Assembly (NCBI GenBank): GCA_963834725.1
Contig: CAWICN010000001.1
Coordinates: 4,836,001 to 4,900,000 of the forward strand
DNA from: PALSA-693 sp963834725
Lineage (GTDB): Bacteria > Actinomycetota > Acidimicrobiia > Acidimicrobiales > Palsa-688
Direction of reading: 5' to 3'
DNA length: 64,000 bases
The position numbers and the translations under genes are program-made. The notes under the pieces were generated by a model that was given only the letters and a program-made list of their open reading frames with translations, had not been told where the DNA came from and ran no database searches. Shown piece by piece: positions 51,159-58,706 of this stretch (its first letter is position 1; each line of letters begins with the position of its first letter).

Positions 51159-52535
51159 TCACCCACCGCCTCCAGTTCCGAACTCGGTGGTCTCGGACCA
51201 CTGGCCGAGCGATCCCGGCGCGATGAGGGTCGGTCCGGGGAGGGCCGGCCCGCTGTCCATCTGGCGTTCGGACACGGCCCGAACGGCTTGCACGATCGGG
51301 TCCACGACTGCGCCCGGCAACGGTCCCCCGTCCCGGAGAGAGTCCTCGAGTTTTCGCTCCGGTACATGAATTGGACCAGCGAGCGCGGTTTGGCGACCCC
51401 CGCCGAGGCCAGCACCGCCCGCCGGGACACCGCCGCGGCCGGCGGCCAGGAGCCTGGCGAGGGCTCGCGCCTGTTCGGCGCGGGCTCGCGGATTGCGCGG
51501 CGACCGGTTGATGACGGGCAGGACTCGATCGGGTGAGACGCCTATGGCCGTCAACGACCGCACCAGCCCGGCCAGCGAGTGCATTCCCTTCATCCCGCTC
51601 GCGCCGACGACCACCACCGCACTCGAATGCAGAACGGCGCTGCGGGCCAGATGGTTGCGCTCTTCCACGTCGGCCGAACCACCATCCGCCTCGCCTTCGA
51701 AGTCGCCGGTCACGTCGGCGACGACGACGTGGAACGAGCGGCGCAGCCCGTCGATGCCAGCGTCGATCGCCCGGGGGCGAAGCGAGCTCCATGCTTCTGG
51801 CCGGCGCAAGCCCAGCAGCAGGCGGTAGCCGCGCCGCGGGACATCGAAGGTGATGCGCCAGATCTCGTCGACGTCGGGTCTCCCGAGCCGGTGGGCCTCG
51901 ACCAGCTCCTGCGTTCCTGGACCGAGGTCCTGGGCGTCGTGCAGCATGGCCTGGTCGGCTCGCCGGGCCAGATCGGCCAGAAGCACGCGGCCCCCGTGGC
52001 GAGGGTCCGCAGCCAGGCCCTGCGCCACGGCAATGGCGAGGGTGGAGGCCCCGGTTCCTCCGGGGCCGCAAATGGTGACGAGTTGGCCGAGCCAGAGCGC
52101 GGGGGTGGATTCACCAAGCGCCGGCGGGAGCTGGTCGCCGCGGCCGATCATCTGGCAATGGGCGGTCAGCACACCGAGCAGGTCGTCCCGACTGAAGTCC
52201 GCCGGTAGTTCGGCCGCGATGCCGAGGTCGGCCCCGGCGAAACCCGGAGATCGTGGGCCGCGCACGGCGATCACAGGGGTGAGGGTCGTGCGGGCCGCGT
52301 CCACGACGTCCCGGTCGAACGACGGCGACGCCGCGTCAACAAGCAACGCCGAGTGACGCCGGCCCGACGCCAGTCGGACCCTCACTTCGTCCGCCGAGAC
52401 GCATTTGATGAATTCGGCGGCGATGGTGGCCGAGGTCGCCCATTGTGCTACGGCCGCAAACCATGGGGCTCGGGCCGGGGCCAGGCCCAGCAGTACGTAT
52501 CGCTCGCCCGTCACGACCTGCTGTGAGCCCGTCAC
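51159..52535 (-). CDS. CpaE/TadZ-like pilus-localisation ATPase with degenerate P-loop
   Basis: 458 residues from ATG 52533-52535. The N-terminal ~130 residues look like an atypical receiver-type domain (ALLVDAASPSFDRDV, TPVIAVRGP). A ParA/MinD-like domain follows: LVTICGPGGTGASTLAIAVA is the deviant Walker A in which both lysines are missing. RVLLADLARRADQAMLHDAQ follows, then FHVVVADVTGDFEGE and VVVVGASGMKGMHSLAGLVR. TadZ/CpaE proteins place Tad pili at the pole. Loss of the lysines suggests it binds nucleotide poorly or acts as a scaffold. The cpaB-like gene precedes it by seven bases. Confidence 0.85.
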   Translation of the reverse strand: MTGSQQVVTGERYVLLGLAPARAPWFAAVAQWATSATIAAEFIKCVSADEVRVRLASGRRHSALLVDAASPSFDRDVVDAARTTLTPVIAVRGPRSPGFAGADLGIAAELPADFSRDDLLGVLTAHCQMIGRGDQLPPALGESTPALWLGQLVTICGPGGTGASTLAIAVAQGLAADPRHGGRVLLADLARRADQAMLHDAQDLGPGTQELVEAHRLGRPDVDEIWRITFDVPRRGYRLLLGLRRPEAWSSLRPRAIDAGIDGLRRSFHVVVADVTGDFEGEADGGSADVEERNHLARSAVLHSSAVVVVGASGMKGMHSLAGLVRSLTAIGVSPDRVLPVINRSPRNPRARAEQARALARLLAAGRGGVPAGGAGLGGGRQTALAGPIHVPERKLEDSLRDGGPLPGAVVDPIVQAVRAVSERQMDSGPALPGPTLIAPGSLGQWSETTEFGTGGGG

Positions 52536-52542
52536 TCTCTCG

Positions 52543-53412
52543 TCACGGGGCGGCAGGTCCGGGGCCGGGGCCCGCTCCGTCCGACGGCTCGGCCGCGACC
52601 AGGGTGACGGTGCCGGTGTGGGCCGCAGCCACCAAGTCCTCCACCTCGCTCAGTGTGGAGACGCCGATCGTGACCTGCCCTCCGCTGCCGGCAGTGAGCG
52701 AGCTGGAGTTCGACGTGACCACATCGAGGAGGGTGGCACCCCGGACGACGACGGTGACACCTGCGCCCGTGCCACCGGTGCCCGTGCCCCCGGTGCCCGT
52801 GCCCCCGGTGCCCGTGCCTCCGGTGCCCGTGCCCCCGGTGCCCGCAGCGCCCCCGGTCCCCGTGCCCCCGGTGCCCTGTGTCATCAGGACGTCAACCGGC
52901 TGCCCGGCTGACAGACCGGCCAGGGATACCGGGTCGACGGCGAGGCTGACCGGTCGCAGGACCGGCTCCTGGCTGGACGGGACGAGCACCGAGGCCTGCA
53001 GCAGCTCGCCGGGACGGAGTCCGACAGCGAGGGTGCGGCCCTCGACCAGGGCCGCTTGCCGGTAGGCGAGGGCAGCCGTCGCTCCGGGGAGCCGCATGGT
53101 CGACGAGGTGAGGTCGCCGGCTTCGAGGACCGTCCCCGGGCCAAGCGTTCTGGCCGCCACGATCCAACGCTGACCCGGTCGTGAGTTGCCTGCGAGCATG
53201 GCCGCGAAGACGACAACCGCAGCCACCGCCACCAGGAACCCACCGACGACGGCTCGACCTGCGGGAAGCGCCCGGCGGCGTCCGATGCCGAGAGACCGGC
53301 CTGCGGCGCCTGGACCGGACCGGCCGGCACCCTCTGGACCAGCCAGGATGCCGGTCTGGCCCCTCTGGCGGGACCCATCTGTCTCCATTCCCCGAGCAGG
53401 CTGCCGCGGCAC
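52543..53412 (-). CDS. CpaB/RcpC-like SAF-domain pilus protein
   Basis: 289 residues from GTG 53410-53412; ATG 53388 is an alternative. A Gly-rich leader, then a membrane helix (AVVGGFLVAVAAVVVFAAML) and the SAF domain: VAARTLGPGTVLEAGDLTSS, then LVEGRTLAVGLRPGELLQAS. After VSLAGLSAGQPVDVLMTQ there is a Gly/Thr repeat, and then VVVRGATLLDVV. In Gram-negative systems CpaB/RcpC works with the secretin; here, without an outer membrane, it probably acts at the wall. It is divergent from the HTH gene by 56 bases. Confidence 0.85.
   Translation of the reverse strand: MPRQPARGMETDGSRQRGQTGILAGPEGAGRSGPGAAGRSLGIGRRRALPAGRAVVGGFLVAVAAVVVFAAMLAGNSRPGQRWIVAARTLGPGTVLEAGDLTSSTMRLPGATAALAYRQAALVEGRTLAVGLRPGELLQASVLVPSSQEPVLRPVSLAVDPVSLAGLSAGQPVDVLMTQGTGGTGTGGAAGTGGTGTGGTGTGGTGTGGTGTGGTGAGVTVVVRGATLLDVVTSNSSSLTAGSGGQVTIGVSTLSEVEDLVAAAHTGTVTLVAAEPSDGAGPGPGPAAP
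52765..52875 (-). repeat. 15-bp repeat within the cpaB-like gene
   Basis: CCGGTGCCCGTGCCC-type units recur about five times with an interruption. On the minus strand they encode TGGTG-type Gly/Thr repeats in the middle of the protein. The frame is preserved. Confidence 0.85.
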
Positions 53413-53468
53413 ACATGAAATCTATCGAGAACCCACCTGTGTGTCTATGGGGTGGCTATGATGGGTGC

Positions 53469-53735
53469 ATGAGCGAGGCGATCCAGTGGATGGGTACGCG
53501 AGAGGCCTGCGAGCGGCTCGGGGTGACCCTTCGGACGCTCTACCGGTTTATTGACGAGGGTCAGCTACCGGCTTACAAGATGGGTCGGGTCATCCGGGTC
53601 CAGGCAGGTGACATCGAAGACTTCATAAGCCGCATGCGTATCGAGCCGGGCAGCCTGGAGCACCTCTACCCGGAACCGAAGCCACGAGAGTCCCGGGAGG
53701 CACATGACATGCACGAGGAGCTATCGGGGGGTTAG
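53469..53735 (+). CDS. Helix-turn-helix (BldC/excisionase-like) DNA-binding protein
   Basis: 88 residues from ATG 53469. TREACERLGVTLRTLYRFID, then EGQLPAYKMGRVIRVQAGDI and EDFISRM is the MerR/excisionase-type winged HTH used by BldC and many actinobacterial small regulators. The tail is charged. TATGAT at 53457-53462 lies only seven bases before the start, so the message may be leaderless. Divergent from cpaB; a role in regulating the pilus genes is plausible, not shown. Confidence 0.9.
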   Translation: MSEAIQWMGTREACERLGVTLRTLYRFIDEGQLPAYKMGRVIRVQAGDIEDFISRMRIEPGSLEHLYPEPKPRESREAHDMHEELSGG

Positions 53736-54367
53736 CGCAGCTCGCACGCAGCCACGCTGCCGAATGGGACATGGACCAGCCGGCGGGCTGGGGGTGCGGT
53801 CCGCAGCGTCAGCACATCATCGCCGACGGCGACGAGCTCGCCAGTGGTCGCCAATCCGTTGCGCGAGAACAGGCCGACCGGTGATCGCTCCTCAGCCAGC
53901 AGGGCGAGTGCACTTATCAGCGGTAGGTCGATCGACGGGGTGCGATCGCCAGCCGGGGGGACGTCGGCCGTACCGAGGTCCAGATCCGGCCACAGCTGGG
54001 AGATCTCGTGCACAGAGATCAATGCGGTGCGGCCGTGGTCGGCCTGTAGCACGCAGAAGTCCCGACCGACGCCGACGAGATGTCCCGACCGGCGTTGCCC
54101 GCCGAGCACAACGGTCACCGCCGCCATCTGCTCGGCCAGGTCCACCAGGAGGCCGACCCACGTCGCCGTCGCGGTGGCCTGGTCGCGGAGCGATCGGGCC
54201 CGGACCCGGTTCGTCGCCGCGATGGCGGTCCGCTGATCAGCTGCCCAGCGGGCGAAGGCGGCGACCAGCTGTTCTCCCGCCTGTCCCGCGGGTCCTGTGG
54301 CTCCTGCCGGTCCTGCCCGGCCTCCTTGTCCGGCCTGTCCTGGGTCGCCGTCGTCCGGGTGCGGCAC
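53732..54367 (-). CDS. Conserved-looking protein of unknown function
   Basis: 211 residues from GTG 54365-54367. A Gly-rich leader (GQAGQGGRAGPAGATGPAG) precedes a helical segment (ARSLRDQATATATWVGLLVD). A beta-rich half follows, with VTVVLGGQRRSGHLVGVGRD, FCVLQADHGRTALISVHEIS and TTGELVAVGDDVLTLRTA. The two beta segments could be small SH3/Sm-like barrels. Its end is convergent with the HTH gene, overlapping by four bases. No family recognised and no catalytic residues evident. Confidence 0.7.
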   Translation of the reverse strand: MPHPDDGDPGQAGQGGRAGPAGATGPAGQAGEQLVAAFARWAADQRTAIAATNRVRARSLRDQATATATWVGLLVDLAEQMAAVTVVLGGQRRSGHLVGVGRDFCVLQADHGRTALISVHEISQLWPDLDLGTADVPPAGDRTPSIDLPLISALALLAEERSPVGLFSRNGLATTGELVAVGDDVLTLRTAPPARRLVHVPFGSVAACELR

Positions 54368-54392
54368 GGACCGCCACGGTAGCGTCGTGGTA

Positions 54393-54737
54393 ATGGCTGA
54401 CTGCCTGTTTTGCAAGATCGTGGCCGGCGAAGTCCCCTCGAAAGCTGCGCTGTCGACACCGTTGACATACGCCTTTCACGACATCAACCCGGCGGCGCCG
54501 GTACACGTGCTTGTCGTGCCCCGGCAGCACATCATCAGCGCCGCTGAGATTTCACCCGAGCACGCCGACGTCCTCGCCGAGATGTTTACCGCCGCTCAGC
54601 AAATCGCCGTGGCGGAGGGCATGGCCGAAAACGGGTACCGCCTGGTCTTCAATGTCGGGAAACACGCCCTCAACAGCGTGCCCCACCTGCACATGCACGT
54701 GGTCGGCGGCCATCAGATGGGTTGGCCGCCGGGTTGA
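54393..54737 (+). CDS. HIT-domain protein (HINT/PKCI-like)
   Basis: 114 residues from ATG 54393. CLFCKIVAGEVPSKAALSTP, then YAFHDINPAAPVHVLVVPRQ and the histidine triad PHLHMHVVGG are complete. Length and end fit bacterial HINT proteins, which hydrolyse nucleoside phosphoramidates or acyl-adenylates. It precedes phoH by 67 bases and likely shares its operon, a frequent order. Confidence 0.95.
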   Translation: MADCLFCKIVAGEVPSKAALSTPLTYAFHDINPAAPVHVLVVPRQHIISAAEISPEHADVLAEMFTAAQQIAVAEGMAENGYRLVFNVGKHALNSVPHLHMHVVGGHQMGWPPG

Positions 54738-54804
54738 AACGCCCGCGCCGTCACCTTCCCATTGCCAGCGCCGCCCAGGCGGTAGCCTGGAATTGAGTCT
54801 GCCC

Positions 54805-55887
54805 GTGTCCACGACCGTCACCGTCACCGTCCCCAACCACCTGATGCCGCGACTCGTCGGTCCGCTCAACGAGAACCTGCGACTGGTGGAGGATGCATTC
54901 GAGGGCACGTCGATCCATGCCCGGGGCAATGAGTTTACGATCGATGGCGACGATGCGGCCGTGGCCGCCCGGCTGGTCGATGAGCTTCGACTGCTCCTCG
55001 AACAGGGGCAGCTTCTCGATCCCCAGGTCGTTCACCGCACCATCGACATGGTGCGGGCGGACGAGCGCCCATCGGAGGTGCTGACGGCCGAGGTGCTGCG
55101 GTCGGCGCGGGGCCGTTCCGTGCGCCCGAAGACCAGTGGCCAGAAACGATACGCGGACGCCATCCGCGACAGCGTCGTGACCTTCGGGGTGGGCCCAGCC
55201 GGCACCGGCAAGAGCTATCTGGCCGTGGCCCTGGCGGTGCAGGCGTTGCAGGCCAAGCAGGTTGACCGCATCATTCTGACGCGCCCCGCGGTCGAAGCCG
55301 GCGAACGGCTCGGTTTCTTGCCTGGTGATCTCATGGCCAAGATTGATCCCTATCTGCGCCCGTTGTACGACGCGCTCTACGACATGTTGGGCACCGACGG
55401 GGCCCGCCGCCTGCTTGACGCCGGAACCGTCGAGGTGGCCCCGTTGGCCTATATGCGGGGCCGGACCCTCAACAACAGTTTCATCATCCTCGACGAGGCC
55501 CAGAACACCACTCCCGAGCAGATGAAAATGTTTCTCACCCGAATAGGTTTCGGCTCCAAGGTGGTTGTCACCGGTGACGACACCCAGATCGACCTGCCCG
55601 GCGGTCGTTCCGGTCTGGTCGGCCTCGAGGAGGTCCTCGCCGGCATCGAGGGGCTCTCATGGGTGCGGCTGGGCCAGCGGGACGTGGTTCGCCACCGGAT
55701 TGTCGCCGACATCGTCAACGCCTATGAGATCGCGGACGCGGCCAGGGCCTACGAAGCCGCGGACGTGACCAGCCGGGCCGGCATCGGTCCTCACCGCCTG
55801 CCTCGCAGCGAGCCTGGCGACGTGATCCATCCGGGAAGTCCCAACCACGGTGGCCGATCAGGCCATCCTGGGTCCGGCGAGTCCTGA
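54805..55887 (+). CDS. phoH: PhoH-family ATPase
   Basis: 360 residues from GTG 54805, where the protein becomes recognisable (TVTVTVPNHLMPRLVGPLNE); the frame extends upstream over the HIT gene. A KH-like N-terminal part is followed by the PhoH P-loop domain: FGVGPAGTGKSYLAVALAVQ, TRPAVEAGERLGFLPGDL, IILDEAQNTTPEQMKMFLTR (Walker B) and VVVTGDDTQIDLPGGRSGL. PhoH proteins are RNA-linked ATPases, often encoded with ybeY, as here. Confidence 0.95.
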   Translation: MSTTVTVTVPNHLMPRLVGPLNENLRLVEDAFEGTSIHARGNEFTIDGDDAAVAARLVDELRLLLEQGQLLDPQVVHRTIDMVRADERPSEVLTAEVLRSARGRSVRPKTSGQKRYADAIRDSVVTFGVGPAGTGKSYLAVALAVQALQAKQVDRIILTRPAVEAGERLGFLPGDLMAKIDPYLRPLYDALYDMLGTDGARRLLDAGTVEVAPLAYMRGRTLNNSFIILDEAQNTTPEQMKMFLTRIGFGSKVVVTGDDTQIDLPGGRSGLVGLEEVLAGIEGLSWVRLGQRDVVRHRIVADIVNAYEIADAARAYEAADVTSRAGIGPHRLPRSEPGDVIHPGSPNHGGRSGHPGSGES

Positions 55888-55905
55888 CCCGAGACCGGGG
55901 GAGCC

Positions 55906-56424
55906 GTGGGCGCGGTCGTCTTTGGGGCGGATGAGCAGTCTGTTCATCCGGTTGACACGTTGCGGTGGATCAAACTGGCGGAAGCGGTGCTGGCGGCGGA
56001 GGGAGTTCGTGGCGCCACCGAGGTGTCGCTGCTGTTCGTCGACGAAGCCGCGATCGCCGATCTGAACTCCCGGTTCCTTGGCAAGGAGGGACCCACCGAC
56101 GTCCTGGCCTTTCCCATCGATGAGGAGCCGGCCGACAGCGGGCGCTCCCCCGATTCCGGGGGCACCGGTCCGGGCTTCAGTGGCGAGGCGGACGAGGCTC
56201 CGACCCTGCTCGGTGATGTCGTCATCTGCCCGGCGGTCGCCTATCGCAACGCTCCAGATCACGCGGGCACCTACGACGAAGAAATCGCCCTCCTGGTCGT
56301 GCACGGGTTGCTGCATTTGCTCGGGATGGACCACGACGAATCGGACGAAGCCGAGGCCATGGAGGCCAAGGAGCGCGAACTCCTGGCCCATTATTATCAG
56401 ACTGCCGAGGGCGAACCACCGTGA
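55906..56424 (+). CDS. ybeY: Endoribonuclease YbeY (rRNA maturation factor)
   Basis: 172 residues from GTG 55906. TEVSLLFVDEAAIADLNSRF, then GPTDVLAFPIDEEP, LGDVVICPAVAYRNA and the zinc site HGLLHLLGMDHDESDEAEAM (three histidines) are present. An acidic insertion (SGRSPDSGGTGPGF region) lengthens the loop before LGDV. It matures 16S rRNA ends and supports ribosome quality control. The stop overlaps the next start (GTGA). Confidence 0.95.
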   Translation: MGAVVFGADEQSVHPVDTLRWIKLAEAVLAAEGVRGATEVSLLFVDEAAIADLNSRFLGKEGPTDVLAFPIDEEPADSGRSPDSGGTGPGFSGEADEAPTLLGDVVICPAVAYRNAPDHAGTYDEEIALLVVHGLLHLLGMDHDESDEAEAMEAKERELLAHYYQTAEGEPP

Positions 56425-57743
56425 TCGACGCCGCGGCATCCTCGAGTCACCATTTCGGGTCACAGGACGTCGTGCTGCTCATCGTGGTGGTCGTGCTCAT
56501 CGCGGCGATAGGAATCCTGGCCCTTTCCGAGACCGCGTTGACCCGGACCTCAAAAGCCAAGGCGCAGGCGATGGTAGAGGAGCGGCGCCGGAGCGCTACC
56601 ACTCTTTTGTGGCTGGTCGAGCGGATCGGCACCGTCCTTCCGATCGTCCTGTTTGCCCTCGAGCTCTGCACGTTGGTGGCTGCCACCCTCGTCGGGGTGG
56701 TCTTCGCCCACACCTTCGGTGGGTGGGGAGTCGTGATTGCGACGTCCTTTGAAGTGGTGGTGATCTTTGTCCTGGCCGAGCTGGCTCCGAAGACGTGGGC
56801 GATTCAGCACACCGAACGAGCGGCGCTTTGGTCGGCCCGGGTCGTGCGCCCGCTCGTCGCTTTCAAGCCGCTCGGCTGGGTGACCCGGGCCCTCATCGGA
56901 ATCTCGAACGCGATTCTTCCGGGCAAGGGGATCAAAGCCGGCCCGTACACGTCAGACGAGATGCTGCGAGCCATCGCTGATGAAGCGGTCGAGGAAGACG
57001 TGATCGAGCAAGAGGAACGCACCCTCATCCACTCCATCATCGATTTCGGCGACACTGTCGTCCGTGATGTCATGGTGCCCCGACCCGATATGGTCGCGGT
57101 CGAATCCCACGCCCGCATCATCGATGTGATCGACATCATCATCCCGGCCGGGTACAGCCGGATCCCGGTGTTCGGTCAGGGCATCGATGACATCGTTGGT
57201 ATCGTTTACGCCAAGGACCTGATGCGGGCGGAACGGGAGGGCCGGCAAGAAGAGCCGGTCTCGACGATCATGCGCGAGGCCCAGTTCACGCCGGAGAGCA
57301 AGAAGGTTTCCGAGTTGATGCGGGAAATGCAGGCCGGCAAATACCACATGGCCATGGTCGTGGACGAGTTCGGTGGAACCGCCGGTCTGGTCACCCTGGA
57401 GGACCTCATCGAGGAGCTCGTCGGCGAGATCACCGACGAGTACGACGTTGAGGAGGCGCGGCCCGAGCGCCTCGATGACGGCACGGTGGTGGTGAACGCC
57501 CGAATGCCGGTCGATGAGGTCAACGAGCTGCTCGGAGCGTCGGAGCTTCCCCAGGGCGACGAGTGGGACACCGTCGGCGGCCTCCTGTACAGCCTGCTCG
57601 GTCACGTGCCGGTCGAAGGGGAGGCCGCGTTCGTGGATGGTCACCGCCTGGTCGCGGAGCGGGTGCAGGGGCGCCGGATCGGCCGGGTCCGCATCTCGCC
57701 GCTGGAGGCAAAACCCCGGAAGCCGGGCGCCGCCAAGCCGTGA
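56421..57743 (+). CDS. CorC/HlyC-family membrane protein (DUF21-CBS pair-CorC_HlyC)
   Basis: 440 residues from GTG 56421. DUF21 membrane domain at 1-190 (LLIVVVVLIAAIGILALSET, VLPIVLFALELCTLVAATLV). Then a CBS pair (TVVRDVMVPRPDMVAVESHA, AGYSRIPVFGQGIDDIVGIV, VVDEFGGTAGLVTLEDLIEE). Finally a CorC_HlyC/transporter-associated domain (GQGDEWDTVGGLLYSLLG-like) at the end. Members are implicated in magnesium/cobalt efflux or regulation. Operon order ybeY-this gene-era is usual in actinobacteria. Overlaps era by four bases. Confidence 0.95.
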   Translation: MIDAAASSSHHFGSQDVVLLIVVVVLIAAIGILALSETALTRTSKAKAQAMVEERRRSATTLLWLVERIGTVLPIVLFALELCTLVAATLVGVVFAHTFGGWGVVIATSFEVVVIFVLAELAPKTWAIQHTERAALWSARVVRPLVAFKPLGWVTRALIGISNAILPGKGIKAGPYTSDEMLRAIADEAVEEDVIEQEERTLIHSIIDFGDTVVRDVMVPRPDMVAVESHARIIDVIDIIIPAGYSRIPVFGQGIDDIVGIVYAKDLMRAEREGRQEEPVSTIMREAQFTPESKKVSELMREMQAGKYHMAMVVDEFGGTAGLVTLEDLIEELVGEITDEYDVEEARPERLDDGTVVVNARMPVDEVNELLGASELPQGDEWDTVGGLLYSLLGHVPVEGEAAFVDGHRLVAERVQGRRIGRVRISPLEAKPRKPGAAKP

Positions 57744-58585
57744 GGTCCGGGTTCGCAACCCTGCTCGGCCGGCCCAACGTCGGCAAGTCCACTCTGCTCA
57801 ACACCATCCTGAGTGAGAAGGTCTCCATTACATCGCGGGTGGCCCAGACCACCCGCGTGCCGGTGCGTGGCGTGCTCACCCGGCCCGACGCCCAGGTGGT
57901 TTTCGTCGACACGCCGGGCATCCACAAGCCCCGCACCTTGCTCGGCGAGCGGCTCAACGACACGGCCGCCCTGGCGCTCGACGGAGTCGACGTGACCGTG
58001 CTCGTGGTGGATGCGACCGCGCCTGTGGGGAAAGGTGACCGTTTCGTGGCCGGGCTCGTCTCCGGTCCATCCGTCTGCGTGGTCAACAAGGTGGATGCCG
58101 CCTCGCGATCGCAGGTTCTGCACCAGCTCGAGGCGGCCGCGGCGGACGATGGGCTCGGGTGCGAGGAGTACTTTCCCGTGTCAGCTCGAACGGGCGAGGG
58201 AATCGAGCCGCTCATCGACGCCATCGTGGCCCGTATGCCGGAAGGCCCGCGGTTGTATCCGGAGGGCACCGTCTCCGACGTGGCCGAGGCGGTCTGGGTC
58301 GCCGAGCTGGTCCGTGAACAGCTGCTCGCGGTCACACGGGATGAGGTGCCCCATTCGATCGCCTGTCGGGTGACCGAGTTGGAATGGCCCCGGATTCGTT
58401 GCGAGATTGTTGTCGAAAGGGATTCGCAGAAGGGGATCGTGATCGGCCGGGGCGGCGCGGTGCTCCGGGAGGTCGGGACCCGGGCCCGGGCGCAGCTGCC
58501 CGCGGGTGCCTTCCTGGAGCTGTTCGTAAAGGTGGACCCGGATTGGCAGAGCCGGCCGCAGGCCCTGGAGCGCCTCGGATACTGA
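57740..58585 (+). CDS. era: GTPase Era
   Basis: 281 residues from GTG 57740 (GTGA overlap). GTPase motifs are LGRPNVGKSTLLN (G1), TTRVPVRG (G2), VDTPGIHKP (G3) and NKVD (G4), with SARTGEG (G5). The C-terminal KH domain has CEIVVERDSQKGIVIGRGGA, then VLREVGTRARAQL. Era binds 16S rRNA near its 3' end during 30S assembly. The family Q-T-T-R motif appears intact. An 18-bp tandem repeat starts four bases after the stop. Confidence 0.96.
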   Translation: MRSGFATLLGRPNVGKSTLLNTILSEKVSITSRVAQTTRVPVRGVLTRPDAQVVFVDTPGIHKPRTLLGERLNDTAALALDGVDVTVLVVDATAPVGKGDRFVAGLVSGPSVCVVNKVDAASRSQVLHQLEAAAADDGLGCEEYFPVSARTGEGIEPLIDAIVARMPEGPRLYPEGTVSDVAEAVWVAELVREQLLAVTRDEVPHSIACRVTELEWPRIRCEIVVERDSQKGIVIGRGGAVLREVGTRARAQLPAGAFLELFVKVDPDWQSRPQALERLGY

Positions 58586-58589
58586 GCAT

Positions 58590-58706
58590 TCTCGGGTACC
58601 GGGCGCGTCTCGGGTACTCGGCGCGTCTCGGGTACTGGGCGCGTCGCTGGGCGCTTCTCGGGTACTGGGCGCGCCTCGGGTGCTCGGCGCGCCTCGGCTA
58701 CTGATT
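58590..58706. repeat. 18-bp tandem repeat between era and dinG
   Basis: Units of the type TCTCGGGTACTGGGCGCG begin at 58590, 58608, 58626, 58656, 58674 and 58692, with one short 12-base unit at 58644. The last, degenerate unit contains the dinG stop codon. The repeat fills the convergent spacer completely. Confidence 0.9.

Noticed and set aside
57520..58690. Minus-strand frame continuing beyond dinG across era
   Set aside because: Produced by the dinG frameshift; after the break the sequence is nonsense over the repeats and antisense to era.
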